Shown: positions 26,315 to 35,510 of the stretch, piece after piece
Layout: every line of letters starts with the position of its first letter
Numbering within the stretch: the stretch's first letter is position 1
Assembly: GCA_041666525.1 (NCBI GenBank)
Contig: JBAYGT010000011.1
Span: forward strand, 1 to 64,000
DNA length: 64,000 nt
Direction of reading: 5' to 3'
Source: JBAXTZ01 sp041666525
GTDB lineage: Bacteria > Bacillota > Negativicutes > JBAXTZ01
Translations under genes and position numbers: made by a program
Notes under the pieces: generated by a model
What the model was told of the DNA's origin: nothing
Databases searched by the model: none
What the model saw: the letters and a program-made list of their open reading frames with translations, nothing else

Positions 26315-27604
26315 TTATGCTTTTGCGCTAGCTAAAACAAAATCTTTAGCTTTTTTTAATAATATCGACTCACGAACTTCTTCAAACCGACCATTTTTAC
26401 GTAGTAACGCCGCTGCCTTATCAGCAGTCAATTTATGTTGGGCGGCAATTTTTTCTAACTCTTCACCCATTTCTAAATCGCTCACTTCAATGTTTTCGGC
26501 CTTAGCTATCGCTTCCATTGTCAATTCATATTTCAGCGTTTCAGCAGCGCCCTCAGTATATTGCGCTTTCAACGCTTCTAGGTTGGAACCGGTGTACTCA
26601 AGATATTGCTCGATTTTTATACCCTGGCCTTCAATACGGCGGGAAAAATCGTGCAACATTTCTTCAGTCTTATCTTCAATCATTTCTTGCGGAATTTCTA
26701 CTTTTGCGTTTCCGAGAACTATCTTGATAACCGCGTTATCAAATTCACGCTCAGCCGCAACTTTTGCATTCTCTGACAATATTCTGCGAACATCTTCGCG
26801 GAATTCTGCAAGAGTTTCAAAATCACTGGCATCTTTAGCAAACTCATCGTTCAACTCCGGCAACTCTTTACGCTTAACATCATGTACGGTAACTTTAAAA
26901 ACTGCCGCCTTTCCAGCCAAATCCTCTGAATGATACTCCGCAGGAAACACGACCTCGACGTCACGAACATCACCGGCCTTAGCGCCGATAACTTGTTCCT
27001 CAAACCCGGGAATAAAACTATTCGAACCAATCTCAAGCTGATAACTTTTGCCTTCGCCACCAGGAAATGCTATGCCGTCAACAAACCCTTCAAAATCAAT
27101 TACCGCGGTATCGCCCTTTTGAACTTCAGTACCTGGTTCACAAACAATCAAGTTTGCGAAGCGATTACGAATGTTTTCGATATATTTATCAATAGCATCT
27201 TCAGTTACTTCTTTAACTTCTGAATCAACTTTTATTGCCTTATATTCACCCAATGTCGCCTCAGGTTTAACAGTGACAGTTGCCTTGAATTTCAAAGGTT
27301 GTCCTTCGGCCATTTCAAGCATTTCAAATTCTGGACGAGCAACAATTGCTAACTTTTCATCGATAATCGCCTGCTTAAAAGCCGGTACAGCTGCCAATTC
27401 ATAGGCTTCCTGCAACAACGCCTCACTGCCTACATGTTTTTCCAAAATTCTGCGAGGAGCTTTCCCCTTGCGAAAACCGGGTATGTTAACCTGCTGAGCA
27501 ACTTTTGCAACCGCTGCATTGACAACTTTGTCAAATTTTTCAGTTGAAAGCTCAAAATTAATTTCCACTTTGTTATTTTCTAATTTAGTAACGGTAGTTT
27601 TCAT
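26315..27604 (-). CDS. tig: Trigger factor
   Basis: This ribosome-associated chaperone and prolyl isomerase has 429 residues. The ribosome-binding loop carries the signature GFRKGKAPRRI in the N-terminal domain. An FKBP-type PPIase domain is at about 160-245 (GDTAVIDFEGFVDGIAFPGGEG... IPGFEEQVIGAKAGD), followed by the helical C-terminal chaperone arms. It is the first gene of tig-clpP-clpX, with a 12 bp gap to clpP. AAGGTG precedes the ATG. Confidence 0.98.
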   Translation of the reverse strand: MKTTVTKLENNKVEINFELSTEKFDKVVNAAVAKVAQQVNIPGFRKGKAPRRILEKHVGSEALLQEAYELAAVPAFKQAIIDEKLAIVARPEFEMLEMAEGQPLKFKATVTVKPEATLGEYKAIKVDSEVKEVTEDAIDKYIENIRNRFANLIVCEPGTEVQKGDTAVIDFEGFVDGIAFPGGEGKSYQLEIGSNSFIPGFEEQVIGAKAGDVRDVEVVFPAEYHSEDLAGKAAVFKVTVHDVKRKELPELNDEFAKDASDFETLAEFREDVRRILSENAKVAAEREFDNAVIKIVLGNAKVEIPQEMIEDKTEEMLHDFSRRIEGQGIKIEQYLEYTGSNLEALKAQYTEGAAETLKYELTMEAIAKAENIEVSDLEMGEELEKIAAQHKLTADKAAALLRKNGRFEEVRESILLKKAKDFVLASAKA

Positions 27605-27641
27605 TTAAATCACCTTTCAATGTTTATTTATACGGTTAAGT

Positions 27642-27670
27642 ATATTAACATAAAACGCTAGACAATACAA
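27642..27670 (-). promoter_or_regulatory. Possible promoter of tig-clpP-clpX
   Basis: On the minus strand TTGTAT and TAATAT are spaced by 17 bp, ending about 38 bp before the tig start and after the yggU terminator. The match to consensus is moderate. Confidence 0.45.
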
Positions 27671-27679
27671 GTTGTTAAA

Positions 27680-27714
27680 CTAAAATGCGCGGGGTTAAAT
27701 ACTTAACTCCGCGC
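27680..27714 (-). terminator. Terminator of the nrdR-yggU gene run, overlapping the yggU stop codon
   Basis: GCGCGGAGTTAA pairs with TTAACCCCGCGC (27703-27714 with 27687-27698 on the plus strand), followed by ATTTTAGTTT. The left arm encodes the last residues of YggU and the stop codon lies in the loop and right arm. Confidence 0.75.
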
Positions 27715-27982
27715 GAAGTTTTTCGGCAGTAATATTTTCTATTGCAACTATTTTGTTGCGACTTGTTTCACCAACAAGCACACTTACCGCACTCTTGGGA
27801 AGTTTAAAGCGCTTGGCGATAAACTCGCACAATACTTTGTTAGCTTCGCTATCCACCGGCGGCGCTGTAACACTAATTTTCAAAGCATCATCAAACTCTC
27901 CGACAAAGGCATTTTTTGAAGATTTGGGCTGAACACGTATTTTGAGCGTTACATAGCCGTTGCACTGTTTGATATCAACCAT
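27695..27982 (-). CDS. yggU: DUF167/YggU-family protein
   Basis: The protein has 95 residues, a single DUF167 domain: VTLKIRVQPKSSKNAFVGEFDDALKI, then VTAPPVDSEANKVLCEFIAKRFKLPKS and VLVGETSRNKIVAIENI. This small alpha/beta protein is conserved next to cell-division genes in many Firmicutes but has no settled function. It is the last gene of the long run, 3 bp after divIVA. Confidence 0.93.
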   Translation of the reverse strand: MVDIKQCNGYVTLKIRVQPKSSKNAFVGEFDDALKISVTAPPVDSEANKVLCEFIAKRFKLPKSAVSVLVGETSRNKIVAIENITAEKLRAELSI

Positions 27983-27985
27983 GCG

Positions 27986-28420
27986 TTAGTTACTAAAATA
28001 ACGTTCGATAACTTCTTGCTGTGCACCCAATAATGCCTTGAAATTGGTGCGAAACGTAACTGCCTCCTGCTGCAACCGCAAATACTCAGCGCTTAGTTCG
28101 CGAACACGGCTCTCCGCGCCGGCTATTTCGTTACGCGCCGACAATTCAGCTTCTTTGCGCAACAAATCACACTCTTTGTTTGCGTTTTCACGAACTTGCT
28201 CTGACGATTTTTGCGCAACTAATATCGCGTTATGCAAAGTGTTTTCCATTTGCTGATAATAATCCAGCTTCATGCGCATCGATTCCAACAAATCACGCAA
28301 ATCATTGTTTTCTTTTTGAACTTTATCAAACTCCTTGCCAATGCGCTCAACAAAATTATTAACATCTTCACGGCTATAACCGCCAAAAATACAACTACGA
28401 AAGCTTTTGTCTTCTGCCAT
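27986..28420 (-). CDS. divIVA: DivIVA-domain cell division/polarity protein
   Basis: The protein has 144 residues from the ATG at 28420 (AGGAAGG upstream); a GTG at 28426 is less likely. The N-terminal FRSCIFGGYSREDVNNFVERI block is the DivIVA lipid-binding domain signature (F-x-GY-x3-EV-x2-F), followed by an almost unbroken coiled coil to the end. It lacks the first ~10 residues usual in Bacillus DivIVA. DivIVA proteins gather at negatively curved membrane such as division sites. It sits between ylmH and yggU, the common ylm cluster order. Confidence 0.9.
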   Translation of the reverse strand: MAEDKSFRSCIFGGYSREDVNNFVERIGKEFDKVQKENNDLRDLLESMRMKLDYYQQMENTLHNAILVAQKSSEQVRENANKECDLLRKEAELSARNEIAGAESRVRELSAEYLRLQQEAVTFRTNFKALLGAQQEVIERYFSN

Positions 28421-28473
28421 AGTCACCTTCCTACTACTTCAAATATATCACAATCACTGCTACGATACAGGTT

Positions 28474-29271
28474 CTAAATATAGCGTTTTAGCGTTACGAC
28501 CGTCCGGCCTTTTTTTGTTTGACCGCCGACGCTGACAACTTCCATTCGACCACGTCCACGCATCGAAACAATATCACCTTGCTTTAAATGCGCTGCCGGA
28601 TTGGAATTATCTTTCCAATTTACTTTTACCCGTTGCGCTTCAATTTCTTCGGCCATCTTCGTGCGTGACAATCCAAATCCGGCGGCAGCTAAAATATCCA
28701 GCCGCAACGACGCAACAGTTGCGCGAATATCTTTTACCCGTTCTTCCCTTTGCAACATGTCGATGTTTTCGACTACTGACAATTCAACTACCGCGCCGCC
28801 GATACGTTCAGCTTGCAATAGTACAAACTTCGCAATAGTTTTTTCGAAAAACACCACTGCTTGGTAATCACCAGCCGGAATTACAATATCGCCCATCATC
28901 TCACGCTTAACGCCCAGCGCCAGCAAACCACCCAGTACATCGCGATGATTTAACGAATAATAGCGTTTGTCCCATTTTATGCCGATGGCGACAATTTCAC
29001 TATCAACAAGGTCGGCAGCCGCGAAATCCATATGCGAAAATACTGCCCGTTCTCGCTCCGCCCCCTGATAACCGCCGTCCGCACGCAAATTAATCTTATC
29101 ATAATGCGCCGCAACTGTTTCAGCGATATCCATAGCATTTGGATCCAAAAACTCACTTATGCGGAACCGTCGCATTTTTATCGCCGCTTCCGCCAAATCA
29201 CACAATCGCGCCGCCAAGTCACCTTCATCGTTTGCGCGATAGTAGCGAATTATTTTTTCTCTGTCGCTCAT
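28474..29271 (-). CDS. ylmH: YlmH-family S4-domain RNA-binding protein
   Basis: The protein has 265 residues from the ATG at 29271 with AAAGGA upstream. It has an N-terminal region with REKIIRYYRANDEGD and FLDPNAMDIAE, a YlmH middle domain (DRKYYSLNHRDVLGGLLALGVKR-like), and a C-terminal S4 RNA-binding domain (RLDILAAAGFGLSRTKMAEEIEAQRVKVNW... GDIVSMRGRGRMEV). YlmH binds the large ribosomal subunit and helps recycle stalled translation in Bacillus. Its place in the division cluster is conserved. Confidence 0.93.
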   Translation of the reverse strand: MSDREKIIRYYRANDEGDLAARLCDLAEAAIKMRRFRISEFLDPNAMDIAETVAAHYDKINLRADGGYQGAERERAVFSHMDFAAADLVDSEIVAIGIKWDKRYYSLNHRDVLGGLLALGVKREMMGDIVIPAGDYQAVVFFEKTIAKFVLLQAERIGGAVVELSVVENIDMLQREERVKDIRATVASLRLDILAAAGFGLSRTKMAEEIEAQRVKVNWKDNSNPAAHLKQGDIVSMRGRGRMEVVSVGGQTKKGRTVVTLKRYI

Positions 29272-29304
29272 AATTCCTTTCAAAACATCTGTAATCCGTA
29301 TTTA

Positions 29305-29733
29305 TTAATTGACCTCAGTGTTTTCCGGTGCAAAAATAAACACGTTATTGCCAACAGGCTTGGCCACTCCGTTAACAGCATAAATCGCGCCACTCAAAAA
29401 ATCGATGACACGACGTGAAACTTCTGCCGACGACTGTGAACAATCCAAAACAACTTGTTGATTTTTCTTAATGTAATCAACAGCTCGCTGAGAATCTTCA
29501 AAATGTTGCGGCTGAATTACCGCAATGTTTACACCAACGCTATTAAACGCTCCAGTTTTTTCTGCAGTAATGCTCGAATAACGTTTTTCGTTTTCCGTAA
29601 AACTTGGTCGCTCAACCTCAAACTGACGAACCGGAGCCGGATTATTAAACATAAAAGTAGCTGGCTCAGGTTGTTCAACCACTTCTTCCTCGATATCAGC
29701 CAAACCTAACCATTTCCATAATTTTCCAAACAT
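29305..29733 (-). CDS. sepF: Cell division protein SepF
   Basis: The protein has 142 residues. The N-terminus MFGKLWKWLG is the amphipathic membrane anchor, followed by an acidic linker and the C-terminal SepF domain (IAVIQPQHFEDSQRAVDYIKKNQQVVLDCSQ... RRVIDFLSGAIYAVNG... FIFAPENTEV). SepF anchors FtsZ filaments to the membrane. It lies between yggS and ylmH, as in many Firmicutes. Confidence 0.95.
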   Translation of the reverse strand: MFGKLWKWLGLADIEEEVVEQPEPATFMFNNPAPVRQFEVERPSFTENEKRYSSITAEKTGAFNSVGVNIAVIQPQHFEDSQRAVDYIKKNQQVVLDCSQSSAEVSRRVIDFLSGAIYAVNGVAKPVGNNVFIFAPENTEVN

Positions 29734-29746
29734 AATCCCTCCAAAT

Positions 29747-30442
29747 TTAATTCAAATTTCGTTCGCCAAAAAGTGCCGTACCAATGCGCACTACATTCGC
29801 CCCTTCTTCAATCGCCACAGAAAAATCACCGGACATTCCCATGGATAACATATCAAAGTTTGTTTTTTTCGAGACCCGTCTCATTTCGTTAAAAATAATA
29901 TTCATTTCAAAAAAATGCTCACGCGCTTCTTCGGGATCATCATAAAACGGTACTATCGCCATTAAGCCACGCACTTCAAGATTGTTTTTTGCCAATAAAT
30001 ATTCCAGCAATTGCCAGGAATCATTGATCCCAACACCATGTTTGCGTTGTTCATTTGCAATATTGATTTGCAACAAAATCTGCTGAACTTTACTAATTTT
30101 CCCGGCTTCTATATCAATTGCATCTGCCAAACGTTCACTATCTAATGACTGGATAAGATCAAAATATTTCACAGCTTGTTTAGCTTTATTAGTCTGCAAA
30201 TGTCCGATTAAATGCCATTCGAGCGGCTGGTGAATTAGTAGTTGCTTGTCACGCGTCTCTTGTATCCGGCTCTCACCGAAGCAATTCATACCTGCAGCAT
30301 GAGCAGCAATTATTGCTTCCGCCGGATTGTTTTTACTTACAGCAACAAGCTTGACTGCGCCATTATCCGCACGACGCCGTGACGACGCCTGCGCAATCTG
30401 TTGCTCAATTTTTTTCATATTGTCGCGAATATTATTTTCCAT
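29747..30442 (-). CDS. yggS: YggS-family pyridoxal-phosphate homeostasis protein
   Basis: The protein has 231 residues, one alanine-racemase-like barrel that binds PLP but has no known catalytic activity. The PLP lysine is in KLVAVSKNNP, and the conserved blocks GESRIQE, WHLIGHLQTNKAK, GLMAIVP and LSMGMSGDFSVAIEEGANVVRIGTALFG are all present. It keeps PLP and amino-acid pools balanced. It lies 13 bp before sepF. Confidence 0.96.
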   Translation of the reverse strand: MENNIRDNMKKIEQQIAQASSRRRADNGAVKLVAVSKNNPAEAIIAAHAAGMNCFGESRIQETRDKQLLIHQPLEWHLIGHLQTNKAKQAVKYFDLIQSLDSERLADAIDIEAGKISKVQQILLQINIANEQRKHGVGINDSWQLLEYLLAKNNLEVRGLMAIVPFYDDPEEAREHFFEMNIIFNEMRRVSKKTNFDMLSMGMSGDFSVAIEEGANVVRIGTALFGERNLN

Positions 30443-30471
30443 AAGTGGTATTATACAAAACTCATCACATT

Positions 30472-31278
30472 TTATAAAGCAATTATTGCTGCATGTCGTC
30501 CAGTTTTTCCATTTTCCTTCCGGTACGAATAAAATAAATCCGTATTACACGAAGTACAAAGTTCGGCACAAACAATATTTTCTTCAAGCAATCCAGCCTC
30601 TAGTAACTGTAACTTATTAGCCAACCACAAATCGATGTTGTATTTTTCTTGTTGTTTTATGATTAACAAATCGCTGCTATTCTTGAATCGCTCGTAAAAA
30701 CAATCGGCAACTGGTTTGTCAACTTCAAAACAACATTGACCGATAGATGGACCTATTCCGGCAACTAACTTAGTCAGATCACAATCATATGTATCAACCA
30801 TGTATTGTGCAGTTTGAGCAGCGATTCCAGTAACCGTTCCTTTCCAGCCGGCGTGAGCGACAGCAACGACGGCCTTATCCGGCGAATACAGCAAAATCGG
30901 AACACAGTCGGCAAAACCGCATTGAAGCGCCACTCCGGGAATATTGGTCACCATTGCATCGGCATTCTCGGCATCACCACCAATCAAGCTAACGCCGCTA
31001 CCGGCATCACACAACGCAACTTCAATTACCCGGTTACCGTGTACCTGGTTGCATACTGTCAAAAGTTCAGCATCAACACCAAGCGTCTTACAGAGCGCCC
31101 GGCGATTACTCATAACGCTGGCAAGATCGTCGCCAACTGAAAACCCAATATTCAATGAAGAATACTCACCGTTACTTATACCACCGATTCGGGTAGAAAT
31201 TCCGTGTTTAATACCATATTTTGTAAACTGTTTAAATTTCCCGATTTTAACGCCCGCAATTTCATCGAAATAAAACAT
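30472..31278 (-). CDS. pgeF: Peptidoglycan editing factor PgeF (laccase-domain, YfiH family)
   Basis: The protein has 268 residues, the single YfiH/DUF152 domain. Metal-site residues are visible: the His of CNQVHGNRV, the Cys of QCGFADCVPILLY and the HAGWKGTVTG motif. Members were once called polyphenol oxidases. In E. coli the protein removes wrongly placed L-Ser-containing muropeptide precursors, and related proteins act on purine nucleosides. It sits 2 bp after the radical SAM gene and before yggS, an order common in Firmicutes. Confidence 0.95.
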   Translation of the reverse strand: MFYFDEIAGVKIGKFKQFTKYGIKHGISTRIGGISNGEYSSLNIGFSVGDDLASVMSNRRALCKTLGVDAELLTVCNQVHGNRVIEVALCDAGSGVSLIGGDAENADAMVTNIPGVALQCGFADCVPILLYSPDKAVVAVAHAGWKGTVTGIAAQTAQYMVDTYDCDLTKLVAGIGPSIGQCCFEVDKPVADCFYERFKNSSDLLIIKQQEKYNIDLWLANKLQLLEAGLLEENIVCAELCTSCNTDLFYSYRKENGKTGRHAAIIAL

Positions 31279-31280
31279 AT

Positions 31281-32969
31281 CTATTTACATACTCCACATT
31301 TTCTGCAACCGTCATAACAAATAGCTGTATATCTTTGTTTCTGCGCTTCGGCAATTTCCTCTGTAAAAAAATCGTCATCAACCCCACAGTCAATGTGGCT
31401 CCACGGTAATACTTCCATTTCTGTAAACCCCGCCAATAAATTTTTACTGCTAACGCCATTTGCTTTCAGCACCCGCTTCCAAGCTTTGAACCCACCCAGT
31501 TGGGCCGCTTCGACGATCCATTTTGCCATATTGCGGTCACCACGTGCTAACATAGCTTGAATAGCCGCTTGGCGTAAGTCCTCAGTTTTCAACTCCACAC
31601 CGGGCAATTTGTCAATTTCAATTTTCAAAAAAGCATATTGCCTGCGCAAAACTTCAATTTCAGCAAACGGCAATCGTTGAAAAGGCGTATTCGGTTTTGG
31701 CACAAACGGATTGACACTCAAAGTCAATCTCCCCCGTGGAGAATTTGTTTTTACGATTTTCAATACCTCTTTGCTCAAGTCAACAATTGCCTGAATATCA
31801 CTTTGCTCTTCAAACGGCAACCCAATCATAAAATATAGCCGCACATTAGGAATCCCAGCTTTAGTGGAGCGGTCAACCGCTGACAGCAACTGTTCATGAG
31901 TAATTGTCTTGTTAATAATCGTGCACATTCGTTCGCTACCAGCTTCCGGCGCAAATGTAACCGTTTGGTGTCCGCAGATTGCCAACGCCTTCAACATCAC
32001 ATCGCTTACCGAATCAGCACGAAGCGACGCCACGGAAAATTTAATTTTTTTGTCTAATAAATATTCACACAACTCGTCCACCCGTGGATAGTCCGATATC
32101 GCACAGCCCACAAGACCCACACGCAGATTGTCCGCCAGCGGCTGTTCCAACGCCGTTTTAAGTAACGCAAAATCGCTTACGCGTGGCGGCCTGGTGCAAT
32201 ACCCAGCCATGCAAAAGCGGCAATGTCGGCCACAGCCGCGGGCAATTTCCAATAGAAACATTGATGAGAACTCGGTGTTTTCAGCCACAATTGCACTGGA
32301 TGCCGGCAAAGAACTTGAAAAATCATGCTTTATTTGGCGTTTTATCGATTTATTTTTGCCAAAACAATCAGCGGACTTAAATAGCGAAGGAATATACACT
32401 CCGCTTATTCGATTTAACTCAACTAAACAATCTGACCGTGACAGTTTTTTTTCTTGGCAACAATAATAGCAGTTTAATATTTCATTAATAACGTCCTCGC
32501 CCTCTCCAATAACAAGCACATCAAAAAAATCCGCTATCGGTTCAGGGTTAGCAGTTGCACACGGGCCGCCTCCGATTAGAAGTGGTTGATTTTCGGTACG
32601 CTCAGCCGCAAAAACCGGAATACCGATTTGTTCAATTAGTTTTACAACATTAAAATAATCCAGTTCAAAGCTAAGTGTCAAACCCAAAAGTGGAAAATCA
32701 CGCACAGGACGGTCGGTTTCAATAGTTTTTAGTGGTCGGTGACCATTCAAAGTATGCTCGTCGTCTTCAAGAAAAAAACGCTCACAGGCTGTATCGCCCC
32801 GAGCATTTATTGTCTTGTAAATCACCTGTAATCCAAGATTCGACATACCGCAATAATAATCATTGGGAAATCCCAGTGCAAAACCCTGCTTTACACCGGG
32901 ATTTATTTTCGGCGTGTACTTTTCATTGTATTTTTTCTTGAAATATTCCGCCTTGTTTTTTTTGTACAT
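31281..32969 (-). CDS. TIGR03960-type radical SAM protein with B12-binding-like N-terminus
   Basis: The protein has 562 residues from the ATG at 32969, which overlaps the nrdG stop by one base (TGATG). The N-terminal ~200 residues resemble a cobalamin-binding-like domain (GFPNDYYCGMSNLGLQVIY, LGLTLSFELDYFN, LIGGGPCATANPEPIADF). The radical SAM domain has the cluster motif CGRHCRFCMAG preceded by EIARG, then FAPEAGSERM and a Cys-rich tail ending CRKCGVCK. The partner DUF2344 protein that often follows this family is not downstream here. Its substrate is unknown; a tRNA or translation-related role has been proposed for relatives. Confidence 0.88.
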   Translation of the reverse strand: MYKKNKAEYFKKKYNEKYTPKINPGVKQGFALGFPNDYYCGMSNLGLQVIYKTINARGDTACERFFLEDDEHTLNGHRPLKTIETDRPVRDFPLLGLTLSFELDYFNVVKLIEQIGIPVFAAERTENQPLLIGGGPCATANPEPIADFFDVLVIGEGEDVINEILNCYYCCQEKKLSRSDCLVELNRISGVYIPSLFKSADCFGKNKSIKRQIKHDFSSSLPASSAIVAENTEFSSMFLLEIARGCGRHCRFCMAGYCTRPPRVSDFALLKTALEQPLADNLRVGLVGCAISDYPRVDELCEYLLDKKIKFSVASLRADSVSDVMLKALAICGHQTVTFAPEAGSERMCTIINKTITHEQLLSAVDRSTKAGIPNVRLYFMIGLPFEEQSDIQAIVDLSKEVLKIVKTNSPRGRLTLSVNPFVPKPNTPFQRLPFAEIEVLRRQYAFLKIEIDKLPGVELKTEDLRQAAIQAMLARGDRNMAKWIVEAAQLGGFKAWKRVLKANGVSSKNLLAGFTEMEVLPWSHIDCGVDDDFFTEEIAEAQKQRYTAICYDGCRKCGVCK

Positions 32970-33475
32970 CAAAACTCCACTACAACTGTCGATTTCTCAA
33001 CAGCACTGCGCTGCACATCGATAATGCGCTGATTGCGCGAACCACGGAACGCAATTGAAATATCGCGCTCTTTCTCGATATACGGCCCGTCGATCAACCA
33101 ATCCGTTAATTGCAAGAGTTCGCTTACTGCGGTGTTTTCTTCAGCAATTCGCAATAAATCTTCATATACAAAACCAGTATAAGTTACCAGGTCATACTTC
33201 TTAATAAATTTAACATATCTGGCAACCTCCAACAATTGCTCAGCTTGAAGCATCGGCTCGCCGCCGCTAAAGGTTACCCCGCGAATTAACGGTGCTTCAT
33301 CAATTAGCCGCAAAAGCTGCTCCGGCTTTACATCAGTTCCACCGTAAAAATCATGGGTGTCCGGATTGTGGCAGCCAGGACAATTATGATAACAGCCCTG
33401 GCAAAATATCACTAGCCGCAACCCCGGACCATCTACGACACTTTCAGTAATTATTCCAGCTATCCTAATTGACAT
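32969..33475 (-). CDS. nrdG: Anaerobic ribonucleotide reductase activating protein
   Basis: The radical SAM activase has 168 residues from the ATG at 33475 (MSIRIAGI); a TTG at 33496 is possible. The cluster motif is CYHNCPGCHNP (CxxxCxxC), with the GVTFSGGEPMLQ block. It normally abstracts hydrogen from the C-terminal glycine of NrdD to make the glycyl radical. It lies 67 bp after nrdD. This NrdD lacks the expected glycine motif, which makes the pair odd. Confidence 0.95.
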   Translation of the reverse strand: MSIRIAGIITESVVDGPGLRLVIFCQGCYHNCPGCHNPDTHDFYGGTDVKPEQLLRLIDEAPLIRGVTFSGGEPMLQAEQLLEVARYVKFIKKYDLVTYTGFVYEDLLRIAEENTAVSELLQLTDWLIDGPYIEKERDISIAFRGSRNQRIIDVQRSAVEKSTVVVEF

Positions 33476-33542
33476 GATTTCAACCAGCCTTCTCAATTAT
33501 CAGCAGTAACCTTTGCCCAAAACTGATAATTGGCAACGGAAA

Positions 33543-35510
33543 CTACATGTCTTTACTATAGCGTTTGATATTTTTATCCAGTTGTATGCGACGTTTGCTA
33601 GCCCGTCCACAGGCTGGGCACTCGTCGTTAGTAATAACGCCTGTGTAATTACAGCCGGCACAAAAATCAATCGGAAAATTTATTCCGGCATAGCCGATAT
33701 CGCACTTTCGCATATGGCGCAACAAGTCTTCAACTGCCGTTTGATTATGCACTGGCGGTGACGAAAATTCGATATAACTGATATGTCCGGCATTTGCATA
33801 CTTGTGATAAACCCCTTCGCGACGAATCTTCTCAAACGCGCTGATTTTATATGATACCGGAATATGAAATGAATTTGTATAATAAGCCTTGTCAGTAACT
33901 CCAGGCACTTCACCAAAATCCTGTTTATCAATTTTAACAAAGCGACCAGCCAACCCTTCGGCGGGAGTGGCTAATAATGTGTAGTTCATATGGCGCTCAG
34001 CGGCGATAGCATCGATTTTATCACGCATATATTTAACAATAGTTTCGCCCAAAATCTGCGCTTCTTCACTCTCGCCGTGATGTTTGCCAACGAGTGCAGC
34101 CAAAGTCTCGGCCAAACCGATGAAGCCAATAGATAAAGTGCCATTACGCATTGCCGGCTCAATACTGTCGTTCGGCCCAAGATTTTCTGAACCCAAATAT
34201 AGCTTTTGCCCCATCAAAAATGGCATATCCCTGACTTTTAAAGTCGCCTGAATGTCGTAACGATGTTTTAATTGATCGGCCGCTAATAACAAAATTTCAT
34301 CTAAAAGCCGGTAGAACTCGTCAATATTACCCTTGGCTTTTAGCGCAACACGAGGCAAATTAATTGTCGTAAAACTCAAGTTTCCTCGTCCGTCAGAAAC
34401 TGCCGGACCATTAATATTTGCAAGAACTCTTGTCCGGCAACCCATATAAGCCGCTTCATCACCATACGGCGCGTTAAAGGAAGCATCCATGAAACTAAAC
34501 GTCGGATTTAAGCGTTTGGATGCCACACGAATTGCCAGTTGGAATAAATCATAATTTGGATCGCCCGGATTGAAATTTACACCTTCTCTTAGGCGAAACA
34601 AAATATTAGGGAACACCGGACTTTCGCCGCGTCCTAGACCTTTTTCGTACGCCAACAACACTCCCTTGATAACTGTGCGCCCTTCTGGTGAAGTATCGCA
34701 ACCCAAATTGAGACTGGAAAACGGCACTTGTGCACCAGCACGGCTATGCATACTGTTCAAATTATAAATAAACGCTTCCATTGCCTGAAAAACTTCATTT
34801 TCGTCGGCGTCTTTCATAAACGGCGCCATATCACGATCAAAATTTGCAAAAGATTGCCCACCATGCATATCGTTTTGCGAGCTTTGGAGAATTATTGCAG
34901 CAAGTGCTGTTGCTGACCCCGGACGCTTCGGTGGACGAATGTAGCCATGGCCGGTGTTAAATCCTTCATGAAGTAGCCGTCCAAGCGGTATTTGCACACA
35001 AGTCAATGTCTTCGCATAAAAATCCAAATCGTGAATATGAATATCACCATCGGTATGAGCTTTAGACATGTTTTCCGGAATCAAGCGATGTAAATAAAAC
35101 GCTCTGGACGCCGCCGACGCAATTTGCAGCATTTTCGCTGACGGTGAATTGGAGATATTGGCATTATCACGGTTAGTCTCCACTAATATTTCGGCAACCG
35201 CGTCCATTAAATCCGACTTACCCTCGCGCACGCGTGTACGGTAATCGCGGTACAAGATATAAGCTTTAGCAGTTTTAGCATGACCGTTTTCGATAAGAAC
35301 TTTTTCGACAGCATCTTGCACTTGCTCAACAGTAAATGGTTCGCCAAGATATCTGTTCTTTAGGTACTCCAAAACCTTTAGAGTCAGCTCTAACGCTTGC
35401 TGACTATCTTCGCCACCCACAGCTTTTGCAGCCAAAAAAATTGCCTCTGATACTTTCTTGGTATCAAACGGCACTATGCGGCCATCACGTTTCTTGATTC
35501 TCGAAAACAT
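33543..35510 (-). CDS. nrdD: Class III (anaerobic) ribonucleoside-triphosphate reductase lacking the C-terminal glycyl-radical motif
   Basis: The protein has 655 residues from the ATG at 35510; the adjacent ATG at 35513 abuts GGAGGG directly. An N-terminal ATP-cone (RIKKRDGRIVPFDTKKVSEAI) is followed by the barrel with HDLDFYAKTLTCVQIPLG, NSMHSRAGAQVPFSSLNLGCDTS and the zinc cysteines CAGC...CPAC at the very end. In working NrdD proteins the zinc site is followed by a loop RVxGY holding the radical glycine and a short tail (about 30 residues). Here CPACGRAS is followed only by KRRIQLDKNIKRYSKDM and the stop. No shifted frame restores the motif. It may be inactive, rely on a separate glycine-radical peptide, or reflect a sequence error. 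nrdR overlaps it upstream. Confidence 0.9.
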   Translation of the reverse strand: MFSRIKKRDGRIVPFDTKKVSEAIFLAAKAVGGEDSQQALELTLKVLEYLKNRYLGEPFTVEQVQDAVEKVLIENGHAKTAKAYILYRDYRTRVREGKSDLMDAVAEILVETNRDNANISNSPSAKMLQIASAASRAFYLHRLIPENMSKAHTDGDIHIHDLDFYAKTLTCVQIPLGRLLHEGFNTGHGYIRPPKRPGSATALAAIILQSSQNDMHGGQSFANFDRDMAPFMKDADENEVFQAMEAFIYNLNSMHSRAGAQVPFSSLNLGCDTSPEGRTVIKGVLLAYEKGLGRGESPVFPNILFRLREGVNFNPGDPNYDLFQLAIRVASKRLNPTFSFMDASFNAPYGDEAAYMGCRTRVLANINGPAVSDGRGNLSFTTINLPRVALKAKGNIDEFYRLLDEILLLAADQLKHRYDIQATLKVRDMPFLMGQKLYLGSENLGPNDSIEPAMRNGTLSIGFIGLAETLAALVGKHHGESEEAQILGETIVKYMRDKIDAIAAERHMNYTLLATPAEGLAGRFVKIDKQDFGEVPGVTDKAYYTNSFHIPVSYKISAFEKIRREGVYHKYANAGHISYIEFSSPPVHNQTAVEDLLRHMRKCDIGYAGINFPIDFCAGCNYTGVITNDECPACGRASKRRIQLDKNIKRYSKDM

